From Oscillospiraceae bacterium (GTDB lineage Bacteria > Bacillota > Clostridia > Oscillospirales > Ruminococcaceae): a DNA stretch of 64,000 bases. This document shows, piece after piece, positions 43,411 to 51,856 of the stretch. The notes beneath the pieces were generated by a model. The model did no database searches. It worked only from the letters and a program-made list of their open reading frames with translations, and was not told the DNA's origin. Location of the stretch: the NCBI GenBank assembly GCA_017550285.1, contig JAFZPP010000041.1, forward strand, positions 1 through 64,000. Direction: 5' to 3'. Within the stretch, counting starts at the first letter, position 1. The number at the start of each line of letters is the position of its first letter. The translations under genes and the position numbers were made by a program.

Positions 43411-44417
43411 TGGACGGCATTCATCTTGTGATGCATCTGCCGCGGAACGAGATTCCGGCGGACGACATCATCGCGCTTTCGCATGAGCTGCTGCTCTTTC
43501 AGCCGACCGGTTTCAAATCCATGCCGAAAGCGCGGCAGTTTAAGCGGCTCGGCAGCAAGACCTTCTGGGAGCAGCTGCGGCTGAATCTTTCGTATGATGA
43601 TAAGATGCATATGGACGCGCACAGCGGCATTTATGACAGTCTGTTTTTCCGCTATGAACCGGTAACGGATATCCTTGCCGTTTTCCTTTATTTGAAAGAT
43701 GACCGCTATGACGCAGTACACGAGATTGTGCAGCGGTTTGTGCAGACGCATCCGGTTTATTCTGCGGCGCTGCGCACAAGAGCAGAATCCTCCTGGAATT
43801 CGTATGTCAATTTCTTGCGTGCCAACGAAAACCGGTCGGTCGCCAAGATCAAAGCGGAGCATCCGGAGATTACAGAGGTCAAGCTCGTTTATCAGAACAC
43901 CACGCCGCCGACGCCGCTGATCGACAATCGGCAGTTTGCAGGTTATACAACCGAGTTTGACGGCGTATGGTTCGGATGCACAAATGAGATGTGGTTCGGC
44001 AAGGGATATGACAAATATCTCCCGCTGCAAACGCTCGCCGCGTTCACCGAATGTGCGAACAATGAAACGCTCCGGAACGGCACGGTGCATATCACAATGT
44101 ATGATACGCCGGATGCGTTCAAAGAACCGGGATCTCAGCGCCGCGCATGGGCGTTCCGTGCGCTGACGGATTATGTGAATCTGGCGGAGGCATGGCGTAA
44201 GCGGCTGGCAGCTGCACCGGAACGGCGCGGCTTTGCCAATATGGAGATCGAGGACGGCAGCTTCCCGCACGGCGGCTGCAAGCGCATTCTGACCTATCTC
44301 GACGAGAACGGCAGACCGACCATTCGTAAAAAAGCATCTCAGGTTCATATATCGGAACGCGGCTCAGACGGAACAGCTGTGTTTGAAGAAATTGCCCCTA
44401 TCACGAAGAATCACTGA
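43410..44417 (+). CDS. conserved hypothetical protein coupled to fhs
   Basis: 335 residues. I do not recognise the family. No signal peptide or membrane segment; it has many aromatic residues (VWFGCTNEMWFGKGYDKY) and a basic C-terminal tail. Its ATG shares one base with the fhs stop, so translation is probably coupled, and it is followed 19 nt later by a symporter. Confidence 0.75.
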   Translation: MDGIHLVMHLPRNEIPADDIIALSHELLLFQPTGFKSMPKARQFKRLGSKTFWEQLRLNLSYDDKMHMDAHSGIYDSLFFRYEPVTDILAVFLYLKDDRYDAVHEIVQRFVQTHPVYSAALRTRAESSWNSYVNFLRANENRSVAKIKAEHPEITEVKLVYQNTTPPTPLIDNRQFAGYTTEFDGVWFGCTNEMWFGKGYDKYLPLQTLAAFTECANNETLRNGTVHITMYDTPDAFKEPGSQRRAWAFRALTDYVNLAEAWRKRLAAAPERRGFANMEIEDGSFPHGGCKRILTYLDENGRPTIRKKASQVHISERGSDGTAVFEEIAPITKNH

Positions 44418-44436
44418 AAAAAGGAGGATTTTATCA

Positions 44437-45996
44437 ATGGAAAGCAATATCGCCGGTATTCTGGTTACGATTATCGTTTATCTGGGCGGCATGATCGCAA
44501 TCGGTGCCGTATTCTCGAAAAAAAACAAAGACGTCAGCGACTTCTATCTCGGCGGCAGAAAGCTCGGACCGCTGGTCTCCGCGATGAGCGCCGAGGCATC
44601 CGATATGAGCTCGTGGCTGCTCATGGGTCTGCCGGGCGTTGCCTATCTCTGCGGTCTGGCAGAGGCAGGCTGGACCGCAATCGGTCTCGCCGTCGGCACA
44701 TACCTCAACTGGCTTTTTGTGGCAAAGCGCCTGCGCATCTATTCGCAGAAAACCGGCTCGATCACGATTCCGGATTTCTTCTCCGACCGGTTCCATGATA
44801 ACAGCCATGTGCTCTCCGGTATCGCGGCACTGATTATCCTGATCTTCTTCGTGCCGTATACCGCATCGGGCTTCTCTGCCTGCGGCAAGCTGTTCGGTAC
44901 GCTGTTCGGTCTCGATTATCATATTGCCATGATCCTTGCAGCAATTATTATTATCGCATATACGAGCATGGGCGGCTTCCTTGCCGCGAGCTTCACCGAC
45001 CTGATTCAGAGCATTGTCATGACAACCGCGCTGGCAATCATCGTCATGTTCGGCATCAGCAATGCAGGCGGCTGGAATGCCGTCGCGGAGAATGCAAAAT
45101 CCATTCCGGATTATCTGCATCTGACCGTGACGCGCTCGCTGAATTCCGACGGCACCTTCTCGCAGACCGGCTACGGCTTTCTGCCGGTTGTCTCGACGCT
45201 TGCATGGGGGCTTGGATACTTCGGCATGCCACATATCCTGCTGCGCTTCATGGCGACCGAGGATGAGAAGAAGATCAAGCTCTCCCGCCGGATCGCAAGC
45301 GTCTGGGTCGTCATTGCAATGGGCGTTGCAATTCTGATCGGCATTGTCGGCAATCAGCTCTCTGTGAACGGCAAAATCGGGACGCTCTGGGCAGCCGACG
45401 GCACCAATACCTCTGAAACAATCGTCATGGAAATGGCAAAGCTGCTCTCGAAGCACGGCTTTGCGGCGGCAATGGTTGCCGGTCTGATCTTCGCGGGCAT
45501 CCTTGCCTGTACGATGTCCACCTCGGATTCCCAGCTGCTCGCGGCATCCTCCTCGATGTCCGAGAATATTATGAAGGGCGTCTTCAAGATGAAGCTGAAC
45601 GAGAAGCAGTCGATGCTCGTCGCGCGCTGCGTGCTGATCGTCATTGCGATTCTCGGCGTCATTCTCGCATGGGACCCGAACAGCTCTGTTTTCCGCGTCG
45701 TTTCGTTTGCATGGGCAGGCTTCGGCGCAACCTTCGGTCCGGTCATGCTGGCATCGCTCTTCTGGAAGCGCTGCAACAAGTACGGCGCGATTGCAGGACT
45801 GGTTGTCGGCGGCGTGATGATCTTCGTCTGGAAGTTCATTGTCCGTCCGCTCGGCGGCGCACTCGATATCTACGAGCTGCTGCCTGCATTCATCTGTGCA
45901 TTTGTCGCAATTATCGTGACATCGCTCGTCACGAAGGCGCCTGAGAAGGAAATCACCGATGAATTTGATGAAGTCAGCAAACTGATGAAGGCTTAA
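44437..45996 (+). CDS. putP: sodium/solute symporter (PutP-like)
   Basis: 519 residues from ATG 44437 with AAGGAGG 8 nt upstream. Sodium:solute symporter family with about 13 membrane segments; DVSDFYLGGRKLGP, SAEASDMSSWLLMGLPG and FVPYTASGF match sodium/proline symporters. Proline is the likely cargo but close relatives carry other solutes. Third gene of the fhs unit, closed by a terminator. Confidence 0.88.
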   Translation: MESNIAGILVTIIVYLGGMIAIGAVFSKKNKDVSDFYLGGRKLGPLVSAMSAEASDMSSWLLMGLPGVAYLCGLAEAGWTAIGLAVGTYLNWLFVAKRLRIYSQKTGSITIPDFFSDRFHDNSHVLSGIAALIILIFFVPYTASGFSACGKLFGTLFGLDYHIAMILAAIIIIAYTSMGGFLAASFTDLIQSIVMTTALAIIVMFGISNAGGWNAVAENAKSIPDYLHLTVTRSLNSDGTFSQTGYGFLPVVSTLAWGLGYFGMPHILLRFMATEDEKKIKLSRRIASVWVVIAMGVAILIGIVGNQLSVNGKIGTLWAADGTNTSETIVMEMAKLLSKHGFAAAMVAGLIFAGILACTMSTSDSQLLAASSSMSENIMKGVFKMKLNEKQSMLVARCVLIVIAILGVILAWDPNSSVFRVVSFAWAGFGATFGPVMLASLFWKRCNKYGAIAGLVVGGVMIFVWKFIVRPLGGALDIYELLPAFICAFVAIIVTSLVTKAPEKEITDEFDEVSKLMKA

Positions 45997-46005
45997 ATCA
46001 CAACA

Positions 46006-46043
46006 AAATGCACCGTTTCGCAAGCCGGAACGGTGCATTTTTC
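46006..46043 (+). terminator. terminator of the fhs-putP unit
   Basis: Stem AAATGCACCGTTT with complement and a following T run. Confidence 0.9.
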
Positions 46044-46047
46044 TGCA

Positions 46048-46077
46048 TTGACAAACCTGTCCCGAATCGTTTATAAT
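46048..46077 (+). promoter_or_regulatory. promoter of the MATE gene
   Basis: TTGACA (46048-46053), 18-nt spacer, TATAAT (46072-46077). Confidence 0.8.
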
Positions 46078-46109
46078 GTATCATGAAAAAATGAACGGGA
46101 GAAAGGAAT

Positions 46110-47471
46110 ATGACTTTCAATAAGGATTTGTATAAGCGGCTGTTTTCGGTTGTGATGCCGATTGCATTTCAGTATCTCATGGCATCGCTGGTTTCCGCAA
46201 GCGATGCATTCATGCTCGGATTTCTCGATCAGGACTCGCTCTCTGCATCCTCGCTTGCCGGACAGATCGCGTTTGTGTTCTGCCTGTTTTACCTCGCCTT
46301 CGTGAATGGAATGACCGTTCTGGCAGCGCAGTACTGGGGCAAGGGCGACAGGCAGACGGCTGAGGCGGCATTCATGATTACCATGCGGTATTCGCTGCTG
46401 GCGGGACTGATTTTCACGCTCGGAACGGCACTGATTCCCGCACAGATCATGCACTTTTTCACCTCTGACACAATTCTGATTACCGAAGGCGCCAAGTATC
46501 TGCGGACAGTCTCACTGTCATATCTGCTGACAGGCTTTTCGCAGGTCTACTTCGGCATGATGAAGGTCTGCGACATGGCAAAGCTCAGCTCCCTGATCGG
46601 CTCGCTGTCTGTCGTGCTGAATATCATTCTGAATGCGCTGCTGATTTTCGGCATCGGCGTTTTCCCGAAAATGGGCATTGCCGGTGCAGCGCTTGCAACC
46701 GTTCTGGCGCGGGTATTTGAAACGGTCATGGTTCTGATTGCGGTGATGCGCGGGAAATGCACGCCGCTTCAGATCGGTTCGCTGCTGCATTCCGGCAGCG
46801 GGATGCTGCACAGAGATTACTGGAAATACACCTTCCCGCTGCTCATCAATCAGCTCGGCTGGGGCGGCGGCGTCACAATGTACTCCGTCATTATGGGACA
46901 TCTCGGCTCCGATGCGGTTGCAGCAAATTCAATCGCTTCGATTGTCCGGAGCATGATTGCAAGCCTCTGCTGGGGCATCGCAGCGGGTGTCGGGATTGTG
47001 CTCGGCGGCATGCTCGGCAGAGATGAGCTTGAGGAAGCCAGAAGCGCGGGCGGCAGCTTTGTCCGGTTTTCGCTTGTGATCGGAGCAGGCTCGGGACTTG
47101 TGATTCTCGCACTGACGCCGCTTGTGCTGCGTGTCATTACGCTGGAACCGCAGGCGCAGTATTATCTGAAATATATGATGCTCATGGCAGCCTATTATAT
47201 CATCGGCAACTCGCTGAATTCAACGGTCATCGGCGGAATTTTCCCCTCGGGCGGCGATACAAAATTCGGCATGTGCTGCGATGTGATTACGCTGTGGGCA
47301 GTGGTTGTGCCGCTCGGTATGCTCGGAGCATTTGTGTTAAAGCTGCCGGTTCTCGCCGTTGCGTTCATTCTGACCCTTGATGAATTTGTCAAGATTCCGG
47401 TCGTATATCATCATTATATGAAATTCAAATGGCTCCGGAATATTACACAGGAACAGGGGCAGACAACATGA
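46110..47471 (+). CDS. MATE-family efflux transporter
   Basis: 453 residues, about 12 membrane segments in two similar halves. Family hallmarks include the N-terminal VVMPIAFQYLMASLVSASDAFMLG and QYWGKGDR. Cation-coupled export of drugs or metabolites; substrate unknown. Preceded by GAGAAAGG. Confidence 0.9.
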   Translation: MTFNKDLYKRLFSVVMPIAFQYLMASLVSASDAFMLGFLDQDSLSASSLAGQIAFVFCLFYLAFVNGMTVLAAQYWGKGDRQTAEAAFMITMRYSLLAGLIFTLGTALIPAQIMHFFTSDTILITEGAKYLRTVSLSYLLTGFSQVYFGMMKVCDMAKLSSLIGSLSVVLNIILNALLIFGIGVFPKMGIAGAALATVLARVFETVMVLIAVMRGKCTPLQIGSLLHSGSGMLHRDYWKYTFPLLINQLGWGGGVTMYSVIMGHLGSDAVAANSIASIVRSMIASLCWGIAAGVGIVLGGMLGRDELEEARSAGGSFVRFSLVIGAGSGLVILALTPLVLRVITLEPQAQYYLKYMMLMAAYYIIGNSLNSTVIGGIFPSGGDTKFGMCCDVITLWAVVVPLGMLGAFVLKLPVLAVAFILTLDEFVKIPVVYHHYMKFKWLRNITQEQGQTT

Positions 47472-47502
47472 AAGAATCCGCATTCCGATTGCTTCCCTCA
47501 GC

Positions 47503-47531
47503 TTGCTTTTTTCGTGATAATATGATATAAT
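47503..47531 (+). promoter_or_regulatory. promoter of the small membrane protein gene
   Basis: TTGCTT (47503-47508), 17-nt spacer, TATAAT (47526-47531). It covers the first in-frame ATG at 47530, which therefore cannot be the start. Confidence 0.7.
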
Positions 47532-47562
47532 GAGAAGGAAAAAGGCAGAGGGGGAATGTGCA

Positions 47563-48063
47563 TTGACAGCCGTCGGGATGCTGATGCTCCGGCTTGGAAA
47601 GATGCGGTATCTGATCACCGGCGCCGCGATTGCGCTGCTGTTCGGACTGATCTGCCGCGGAATCAGCAGGGTGCTGCATCCGCTTACAGTCTGGCAGCGC
47701 TTCACCGGAACACTGACTGCCGCGAAACGCCGTGAAAACGATACCGTCCTGACCGTCACATTCACCGACAGCCGCCGCTTGCAGCACACAGCCGCATTTC
47801 CGGCTGTCCTGCCGGCACATCAGAAGCTGCAAAACGGTACGGCGATTCGCTTTGCCATGCAGCGGACACTGTTTGAATCGGGCAGCTATCCGCAGCATGC
47901 CGCGGATGCATCGGATGCCGCCGGTAAAATTCTGCTCGCGGATGCATGGAAAAGGCTGATCTTCCGGCAGATTCTGCGGGAGCTGATGATTCAGCTCGGA
48001 ATCTGGCTTGCCGCTGCACTGCTCTGTGCCGCAGCGGTCCGTATCTGCTTTCCGAAGCCCTGA
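47563..48063 (+). CDS. small membrane protein of unknown function
   Basis: 166 residues from a TTG at 47563, chosen because GAGGGGG lies 8 nt upstream and the promoter excludes earlier starts. One membrane segment near the N terminus (about 14-32) and one near the C terminus (about 140-160), with a soluble basic middle part (FTGTLTAAKRRENDTVLTVTF) between. Family not recognised. Probably cotranscribed with the sugar-phosphate kinase 84 nt downstream. Confidence 0.65.
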   Translation: MTAVGMLMLRLGKMRYLITGAAIALLFGLICRGISRVLHPLTVWQRFTGTLTAAKRRENDTVLTVTFTDSRRLQHTAAFPAVLPAHQKLQNGTAIRFAMQRTLFESGSYPQHAADASDAAGKILLADAWKRLIFRQILRELMIQLGIWLAAALLCAAAVRICFPKP

Positions 48064-48147
48064 CAGAGCATATCATCTCTGCTCTGTGCATATAAAAACC
48101 ATGGAAACGCCCGTTTGCGGCGAACTGATGAAAAGAGGAAAATCCAT

Positions 48148-49083
48148 ATGATCGCAACCGTTACGATGAATCCGGCAGTAGACTATACTGTTTCGCTGGA
48201 AGCACCGCTGATGCATAACGATGTCAACCGTACCTCGCAGGAGCGGATCACCGCAGGCGGCAAGGGCGTCAATGTCTCGCTGATTTTGCAGCAGCTCGAA
48301 ATTCCGACCACCGTTTACGGCTATCTCTCCGGCACAACCGGCTCCATGATCGCCGAGCAGCTGCTCCGGACGCAGATTCCGACCGACTGGATCAATGTTC
48401 CGAATCAGATGAACCGCATCAATCTCAAGGTCAAGGAGGATCATGCGGTCACAGAGCTCAACGGCAGAGGTGTTTCCATTTCTCCGGCGGAAACGGAGCT
48501 TCTGCTGAAAAAGCTCAGCAAATACGGCGACGGCGATTATATCGTACTTGCCGGTTCGGTTCCGGCAGGCTCACCGCCTTCCCATTATGCGGATGTCATG
48601 ACGGCGCTCGGGGATTCGGGTGTCCGCTTTGCTGTGGATGCCGAGGGTGAAACGCTGCGGCAGGCGCTGCGCTGTCATCCGTTTGTCGTCAAACCGAATC
48701 TGCGCGAGCTCTGCTCTCTTTTCGATGACGACGGCACGATTGATACGTGGTGGGATGCGCTGCCCTATGGCAGAAAGCTGATTGAATGGGGCGCACAGAA
48801 TGCGCTGCTCTCGCTCGGTGCGGAGGGCGCACTGCTCTTTACGGAAGCCGGCAGGGTCTGGCATCTTTCGGCGCCGCACGGTCAGGTCAAAAATGCGGTC
48901 GGCTCCGGTGATGCAATGCTCGGCGGATTCCTCGCAGGCTGCGCACAGGGCAAACCGCTGACCGAAGCGCTGCGCATGGGTATCGCGGCAGGCTCTGCAA
49001 CGGCATTCAGCGAATGGATTGCAAACCGCTCGCAGATGGATAATCTCCTGCGCACGCTCCCCGAACCGACGGAGCTGCTGTAA
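48148..49083 (+). CDS. 1-phosphofructokinase-like PfkB-family kinase
   Basis: 311 residues from ATG 48148. The start MIATVTMNPAVDYTV, the GGKGVNVS loop, the anion-hole motif VGSGDAMLGGFLAG with catalytic Asp and the length match fructose-1-phosphate / tagatose-6-phosphate kinases. Produces fructose-1,6-bisphosphate or its tagatose analogue with ATP. No fru PTS gene is adjacent, so the substrate is not certain. Confidence 0.85.
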   Translation: MIATVTMNPAVDYTVSLEAPLMHNDVNRTSQERITAGGKGVNVSLILQQLEIPTTVYGYLSGTTGSMIAEQLLRTQIPTDWINVPNQMNRINLKVKEDHAVTELNGRGVSISPAETELLLKKLSKYGDGDYIVLAGSVPAGSPPSHYADVMTALGDSGVRFAVDAEGETLRQALRCHPFVVKPNLRELCSLFDDDGTIDTWWDALPYGRKLIEWGAQNALLSLGAEGALLFTEAGRVWHLSAPHGQVKNAVGSGDAMLGGFLAGCAQGKPLTEALRMGIAAGSATAFSEWIANRSQMDNLLRTLPEPTELL

Positions 49084-49095
49084 AATACATACAGA

Positions 49096-49132
49096 AAAGC
49101 CCGAATGCAGAACATGCTGCGTTCGGGCTTTT
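49096..49132. terminator. terminator of the PfkB gene
   Basis: Stem AAAGCCCGAA...TTCGGGCTTT with extra GCAG/CTGC pairs and T run. Confidence 0.88.
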
Positions 49133-49184
49133 GATATGATCGGAAAATGTATTTCTGCGGTAAATCAGAATGAACATAGACGGT

Positions 49185-50135
49185 TCATTTTACGATTTTA
49201 TCCGAGTGCAGAATAATCAGGTCCTGCGGCTCAAGCGTCATTTCTCCGCGCGGCAGAACGGTCAGCCCGTTTCGCAGCACAAGCAGGATTTGCAGCTGAT
49301 AATGCGTCTGCACATCGGCAACGGTCTGCCCGCAGAAATCATGCGCCGCGTCAAGCAGCAGCTCCCCGACCTCGCGTACATCCTGCAAACGGGTATCGGC
49401 ATGCTCCTTCTGCGTATACTGCTCGACGAAACCGGCGCTGATGATACCGGTCGGGATTGCAACCACGCCGACGCCCAAGAATGCAATACAGATTGCCATT
49501 GCCTTGCCGACCGTTGTAACCGGATAGATATCGCCGTAGCCGACGGTCAGCAGCGTGGACATGCTCCACCAGATGCCCGAGAACGCATTGCGGAAATTCT
49601 CCGGCTGCGCATCATGCTCCGCGCCGTACATGCAGAGCGATGAGGAGAGCATCAGTACGATGATGATGAACACCGAGGAGAGAATCTGATTGCGCTTTTC
49701 AAATAAAACAGTGGTGATAACCTGAAACGAATCATACTGCGCATTGATGCGGAACAGATGCAGAATCCGCACGACGCGCAGCATCCGGAAGACAATGAAG
49801 CCGTCGAGAAAGAAAAAAGGCAGAATCGTCATCAGATCGACGACGCCGTCAAAGGAGCGCAGAAACCGCAGCCTTGCCTTGACCGGTGAGCGGTCGGGAT
49901 AGAGCAGATCAGCCGTCCAGATGCGCAGGATATACTCCACACAGAAGATGCCTGCCGTCACGACCTCGATCATCCGCAGAACCGAAAAAACCGGCGCAAA
50001 CAAATCAAATGTCTCCAGAAACATCACAAGAATATTGAGGATAATCACCGCAACGATAAACCAGTCGAATGCCCTGCTCGGCAAATCCTCGGTATTGCCG
50101 ATCTGGATGATATCAAAGATTCGCTTTTTCTTCAT
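49185..50135 (-). CDS. voltage-gated-type potassium channel
   Basis: 316 residues from ATG 50135. Six membrane segments; the S4-like helix FRMLRVVRILHLFRI carries regularly spaced Arg; pore helix and selectivity filter TVGYGD, followed by S6. The C-terminal ~90 residues are cytoplasmic and end in a short region with RNGLTVLPRGEMTLEPQDLIILH, like a TrkA-C/RCK-type end. Conducts K+ across the membrane. Single gene convergent with the PfkB gene. Confidence 0.9.
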   Translation of the reverse strand: MKKKRIFDIIQIGNTEDLPSRAFDWFIVAVIILNILVMFLETFDLFAPVFSVLRMIEVVTAGIFCVEYILRIWTADLLYPDRSPVKARLRFLRSFDGVVDLMTILPFFFLDGFIVFRMLRVVRILHLFRINAQYDSFQVITTVLFEKRNQILSSVFIIIVLMLSSSLCMYGAEHDAQPENFRNAFSGIWWSMSTLLTVGYGDIYPVTTVGKAMAICIAFLGVGVVAIPTGIISAGFVEQYTQKEHADTRLQDVREVGELLLDAAHDFCGQTVADVQTHYQLQILLVLRNGLTVLPRGEMTLEPQDLIILHSDKIVK

Positions 50136-50168
50136 TTTCTGTACGCACCCCCCCTGTCTTTTCCTCAA

Positions 50169-50287
50169 TTATAGCACATTATTAAGGAAAGTGCAATGGG
50201 AAAAATGAGAAAAAGGAGGAAGGTGTAGGAAGTAGAAAGTAGGAAGGACAGCATTCAGACTGATTTTGCAAATGCGCATCCTGAGAA
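50169..50287. other. intergenic, purine-rich
   Basis: No gene seen. A G/A-rich run (about 50210-50250, repeated GGAAG/TAGGAAG words) precedes the palindromic repeats. Confidence 0.5.
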
Positions 50288-50348
50288 CTTTAGATCAATA
50301 CAAGCGGGTGCTGCCCGCCTTTAGATCAATGCATGCGGGGCGCCCCGC
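50288..50348. repeat. two tandem REP-like palindromic units
   Basis: Two adjacent units of 31 and 30 nt (50288-50318 and 50319-50348), each CTTTAGATCAAT followed by a GC-rich palindrome: GCGGG/CCCGC in the first and a perfect 14-bp palindrome GCGGGGCGCCCCGC in the second. Looks like a small dispersed repeat. Confidence 0.75.
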
Positions 50349-50391
50349 TTTTCCACAATAAGCGCAGCAATTTTTTTCATAGACAACACCC

Positions 50392-50420
50392 TTGACAAAT
50401 AATCCCAAACACGATATAAT
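50392..50420 (+). promoter_or_regulatory. promoter of the TetR remnant / aldo-keto reductase unit
   Basis: TTGACA (50392-50397), 17-nt spacer, TATAAT (50415-50420). Confidence 0.8.
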
Positions 50421-50443
50421 GCTACCATAAACCTGTCCCAAAG

Positions 50444-50458
50444 TCAACCGACTGTTGA
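50444..50458. promoter_or_regulatory. possible TetR-type operator
   Basis: Palindrome TCAAC-CGACT-GTTGA about 17 nt after the expected transcription start. A further TGTTGATTT/AAATCAACA inverted pair lies at 50453-50461 and 50504-50512. Confidence 0.4.
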
Positions 50459-50540
50459 TTTTGGAATGTTCTGTTTACTGCAAAATTCAATATATTCGCC
50501 GTGAAATCAACATAGTAAGGATTTTGTTGAGGAGATTGTC

Positions 50541-50790
50541 ATGGAAAATCAGCGTATCCGCATTACCAAGCGCATGCTTCGGGAAGCTCTGATCCGGCTG
50601 CTCGGGAAGAAGCCGATTGAGAGGATCCGTGTGCAGGAGCTGTGTCAGGAAGCACAGATCAACCGCACGACTTTTTATAAATACTACGGCAACCAGTATG
50701 ACCTAGCGCTGGCTCTGCTCCGATACACCCGAAACACCGGAATTCATCGCGGATGTCATTCTGAATCTGGCACGCAGACTTTGCAGCTAA
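50541..50790 (+). pseudogene. decayed TetR-family regulator
   Basis: The first ~60 codons form a good TetR helix-turn-helix (RITKRMLREALIRLLGKKPIERI, QINRTTFYKYYGNQYDL). After codon ~60 the frame turns to low-quality sequence, while the +1 frame reads DTPETPEFIADVILNLARR and stops at 50790. Even with the frameshift the sensor domain is much too short (family about 190 residues). The open frame could still yield a 142-residue protein ending at 50969, overlapping the next gene, but this is unlikely to act as a normal TetR. Confidence 0.7.
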
Positions 50791-50851
50791 ACCTGCTGTC
50801 ACATAAGCAATCGGAACATCATTTTCTGTTTCATCAAAGGAGGCATGCGGA

Positions 50852-51763
50852 ATGTTTGAAAAAAACGATCTGTGTCAAACGGTCAAACGGGGCGTGCGCG
50901 GGACTGCCGGTACTGCGGCAGGCTGTACCGATACGAAAAAGGAATTCATCCTGCCGAACGGCACTGTAATTCCGGCGGTCGGCTTCGGCTCTTATCTTGC
51001 GACAAAAAACGGTACGCAAACAATCACCGATGCGCTCGATGCCGGATACCGCTATATTGATACGGCAAAATTCTATGAGAATGAGGCGGAGATCGGCGAA
51101 GCAATCGCACAGTCCGGCATTCCGCGCAGAGAGATTTTCCTTTGCAGCAAGGTCTGGCCGACCGATCTCGGCAGAGAAAATACGCTTGCATCCTTTGCGG
51201 AATCCTGCCGGAAGCTGCAAACGGACTATCTCGATCTCTATCTCATCCACTGGCCGAAGAATGATGCGCACGATCCGGCATGGCTCGAAAAGGTGCAGGC
51301 ATCCTGGGCAGCAATGGAGGCGCTGTACGAACAGGGCAAAGTGCGCGCAATCGGTCTTTCCAATTTCCTGCCGCATCATATCCGTCCGCTGCTGGAAACC
51401 GCACGGATCCGCCCGATGATTGATCAGCTCGAGCTGCATGTCGGTTATATGCAGGAATATGCGCTCGCCTATCTGCGGGAACAGGATATTCTGCCGCAGG
51501 CATGGAGCCCGCTCGGCAGGGCAAGACTGCTCTGTGATCCGGATATTTCGCTGATTGCTGAGAAATACGGCTGCTCCAATGCAAAGCTGCTCCTCCGGTA
51601 TCTGAATCAGCGCGGCATTCCGGTCATTCCGAAATCCTCCTCGAAGGAGCGGATGCTGGAAAATCTTGATATTTTCGGCTTTACAATCTCCGCAGATGAT
51701 ATGTCATACCTTTCCCGCCTCAATGAGCGCGGCTGGTCCGGCGAGCATCCGGATGCGGAATGA
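50852..51763 (+). CDS. aldo/keto reductase
   Basis: 303 residues from ATG 50852, 8 nt after AGGAGG. NADPH-dependent reduction of aldehydes or ketones: the AKR tetrad is present (Asp and Tyr in DTAKFYENE, Lys in SKVWP, His in LIHWP), as are GLSNF and IPKSSS. About 30 extra residues precede the usual FILPNGTVIPAVGFG start and have no obvious role, so the true start or N terminus may have been altered by the rearrangement that damaged the TetR gene. Confidence 0.9.
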   Translation: MFEKNDLCQTVKRGVRGTAGTAAGCTDTKKEFILPNGTVIPAVGFGSYLATKNGTQTITDALDAGYRYIDTAKFYENEAEIGEAIAQSGIPRREIFLCSKVWPTDLGRENTLASFAESCRKLQTDYLDLYLIHWPKNDAHDPAWLEKVQASWAAMEALYEQGKVRAIGLSNFLPHHIRPLLETARIRPMIDQLELHVGYMQEYALAYLREQDILPQAWSPLGRARLLCDPDISLIAEKYGCSNAKLLLRYLNQRGIPVIPKSSSKERMLENLDIFGFTISADDMSYLSRLNERGWSGEHPDAE

Positions 51764-51856
51764 GCATCGGACATGAAAATCACTGCACACCGAAGTCTTG
51801 CATTTTCTGACCAAATGTGGTATACTGGAGATAATACACTGAACAGGAGGTTTCCG

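Noticed and set aside
43104-44348. 414-codon minus-strand frame across fhs and the next gene
   Set aside because: Crosses two well-supported plus-strand genes and has no homologous motifs.
44434-46038. 534-codon minus-strand frame opposite the symporter
   Set aside because: Composition is His/Asp/Arg/Cys-rich, typical of antisense to a membrane protein gene.
47530-47562. ATG at 47530 as start of the small membrane protein
   Set aside because: It overlaps the -10 hexamer, so the transcript would not contain it; TTG at 47563 has a proper ribosome binding site.
50541-50969. Intact 142-residue TetR regulator
   Set aside because: Only the DNA-binding part is credible; the remainder is out of frame relative to a plausible continuation and overlaps the next gene.
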